Source: Pseudomonadota bacterium (GTDB taxonomy: Bacteria; Pseudomonadota; Gammaproteobacteria; Xanthomonadales; Ahniellaceae). Taken from it: a stretch of 36,553 bases of DNA. Positions 35,605 to 36,553 of the stretch are shown in pieces. Under the pieces are notes generated by a model. It ran no database searches, was not told the DNA's origin, and worked only from the letters and a program-made list of their open reading frames with translations. Made by a program: the position numbers and the translations under genes. The stretch's first letter is position 1. Each line of letters starts with the position of its first letter. The DNA is taken from positions 1 to 36,553 of the forward strand of contig JAKJFE010000015.1 in the NCBI GenBank assembly GCA_022705045.1, given 5' to 3'.

Positions 35605-35865
35605 TCAACCGCCCGGCTTGTCCGGCAGCGCGACCGACAGTTCCAGCAGTTCGTGGCCGCCTTCCTGGCTGACCTTGACCTGGATCGCGTCGGGATCGAC
35701 GTTGACGTATTTCTTCAGCACTTCGAGCAGTTCTCGGCGCAGCATCGGCAGGTAGTCCGGCGCATCGCGCTGGGCACGTTCCTGCGCGACGATGATGCGC
35801 AGGCGTTCCTTCGCGACCGATGCGGTGTTGGGCGCGCGCGGTTTCAGGAAATCGAAGATGCCCAT
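35605..35865 (-). CDS. minE: Cell division topological specificity factor MinE
   Basis: MinE stimulates MinD ATPase and drives the pole-to-pole oscillation that places the division site at mid-cell. The 86-residue protein has the amphipathic membrane-targeting start MGIFDFLKPR, the anti-MinCD helix region ASVAKERLRIIVAQERAQR, and the C-terminal topological domain YLPMLRRELLEVLKKYVNV with VKVSQEGGHELLELSVALP. The ATG at 35865 has GGAGG 5 bases upstream. It starts 1 base after the minD stop. Confidence 0.97.
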   Translation of the reverse strand: MGIFDFLKPRAPNTASVAKERLRIIVAQERAQRDAPDYLPMLRRELLEVLKKYVNVDPDAIQVKVSQEGGHELLELSVALPDKPGG

Positions 35866-35866
35866 G

Positions 35867-36553
35867 TCAGCCTCCGAACAGGCGCGAGAGGAAACCCTTC
35901 TTCTGTGCTTCGGTGAAACGCATCGGCACGGTGTCGCCGAGAAGGCGCGCGACGGCGTCGTCGTAGGCCTGGCCGGCGGTCGAGGCGGCATCGAGGATGA
36001 CCGGATTGCCGGCGTTCGAGCCGGCCAGCACGCTTTCCGATTCCGGGATCACGCCGAGCACTTCGAGACCGAGGATTTCCTGCACGTCGGCGATGCTCAT
36101 CATGTCGCCGCGTTCGACGCGATCCGGGTTGTAACGCGTCAGCAGCAGGTGCTGGCTCACCCGCTTTTCGCCCGTCTCGGCATGGCGCGTCTTGCTCGCG
36201 AGCAGGCCGAGGATGCGGTCCGAGTCGCGCACCGAACTGACTTCCGGATTCACGACGACGACGGCGCGATCGGCGAAATACATCGCCAGGAACGCACCCT
36301 TCTCGATGCCGGCCGGCGAATCGCAGAGGATGTAGTCGAACTCCATCTCCTTGAGTTCGTTCAGCACGCGCTCGACCCCTTCCTTCGTGAGCGCGTCCTT
36401 GTCGCGCGTCTGCGAGGCAGCGAGCACGTGCAGGCTGTCGAAACGCTTGTCCTTGATCAGCGCCTGCTTCAAGGTCGCCTCGCCCTGGATGACGTTGACG
36501 AAGTCGTACACGACGCGGCGTTCGCAGCCCATGATCAGGTCGAGGTTGCGCAG
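35867..36553 (-). CDS. minD: Septum site-determining ATPase MinD, partial (5' end outside window)
   Basis: The last 228 codons of minD are present; the P-loop and N-terminus lie beyond the right edge. Visible features of this ParA/MinD ATPase are LRNLDLIMGCERRVVYDFVN, the switch region YILCDSPAGIEKGAF, AVVVVNPEVSSVRDSDRILG, LLTRYNPDRVERGDMMS and the C-terminal amphipathic membrane-binding helix EAQKKGFLSRLFGG. The reading frame is open to the window end with no in-frame break. It precedes minE by one base; minC would be expected next, outside the window. Confidence 0.97.
   Translation of the reverse strand: MRNLDLIMGCERRVVYDFVNVIQGEATLKQALIKDKRFDSLHVLAASQTRDKDALTKEGVERVLNELKEMEFDYILCDSPAGIEKGAFLAMYFADRAVVVVNPEVSSVRDSDRILGLLASKTRHAETGEKRVSQHLLLTRYNPDRVERGDMMSIADVQEILGLEVLGVIPESESVLAGSNAGNPVILDAASTAGQAYDDAVARLLGDTVPMRFTEAQKKGFLSRLFGG

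Overview
The window is 36.5 kb of high-GC gammaproteobacterial chromosome. The gene set and orders (pilMNOPQ divergent from the PBP1A gene; yicC-gmk-rpoZ-spoT divergent from rph-rdgB-hemW; minDE; a PLDc_N/TPR protein) suggest the Lysobacterales (Xanthomonadales), but I could not run a search to place it more closely. Genes are packed tightly. No gene-free stretch exceeds about 190 bp, and many neighbours overlap by 1-4 bases. I see no tRNA, rRNA, CRISPR array, transposase or integrase.

Layout. 1-6.7 kb (minus): type IV pilus alignment and secretin operon pilM-N-O-P-Q, followed by a partial Ig-like lipoprotein gene that runs off the left edge. 6.8-10.0 kb (plus): PBP1A and a small conserved protein, ending in a strong terminator. 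10.0-11.8 kb (minus): citrate synthase and the zinc-free ribosomal protein L31B, each with its own promoter. 11.8-19.4 kb (minus): yicC, gmk, rpoZ, spoT, ridA, recG and a nucleoside hydrolase. 19.5-22.9 kb (plus): rph, rdgB, hemW, ubiE, with repeat-like palindromes at both ends of hemW. 22.9-32.5 kb (plus): a small secreted protein, an M1 aminopeptidase, an alpha/beta hydrolase, a toxin-antitoxin pair, an M28 peptidase lipoprotein, a TPR membrane protein and a 910-residue secreted propeller-like protein. 32.5-34.2 kb (minus): three overlapping genes of unknown function (one Cys-rich lipoprotein, one ankyrin protein) and a small membrane protein. 34.3-35.6 kb (plus): a TfoX-domain protein with a histone-H1-like tail, overlapping a membrane protein. 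35.6-36.5 kb (minus): minE and the 3' part of minD.

The most interesting element is at 26266-27059. A HigB/Gp49-type toxin and XRE antitoxin pair sits between two perfect 30-bp direct repeats. The left repeat is the 3' end of the alpha/beta hydrolase gene, so either copy supplies the same last residues and a stop codon (AAT-TAA or AAT-TGA). This looks like a small cassette inserted at a gene's 3' end that regenerates that end, with no recombinase of its own. Secondary points are repeat-derived sequence forming the RdgB C-terminus and the hemW ribosome binding site, the lipoprotein gene attached to the pilus operon, and the three-gene Cys-rich-lipoprotein/ankyrin unit.
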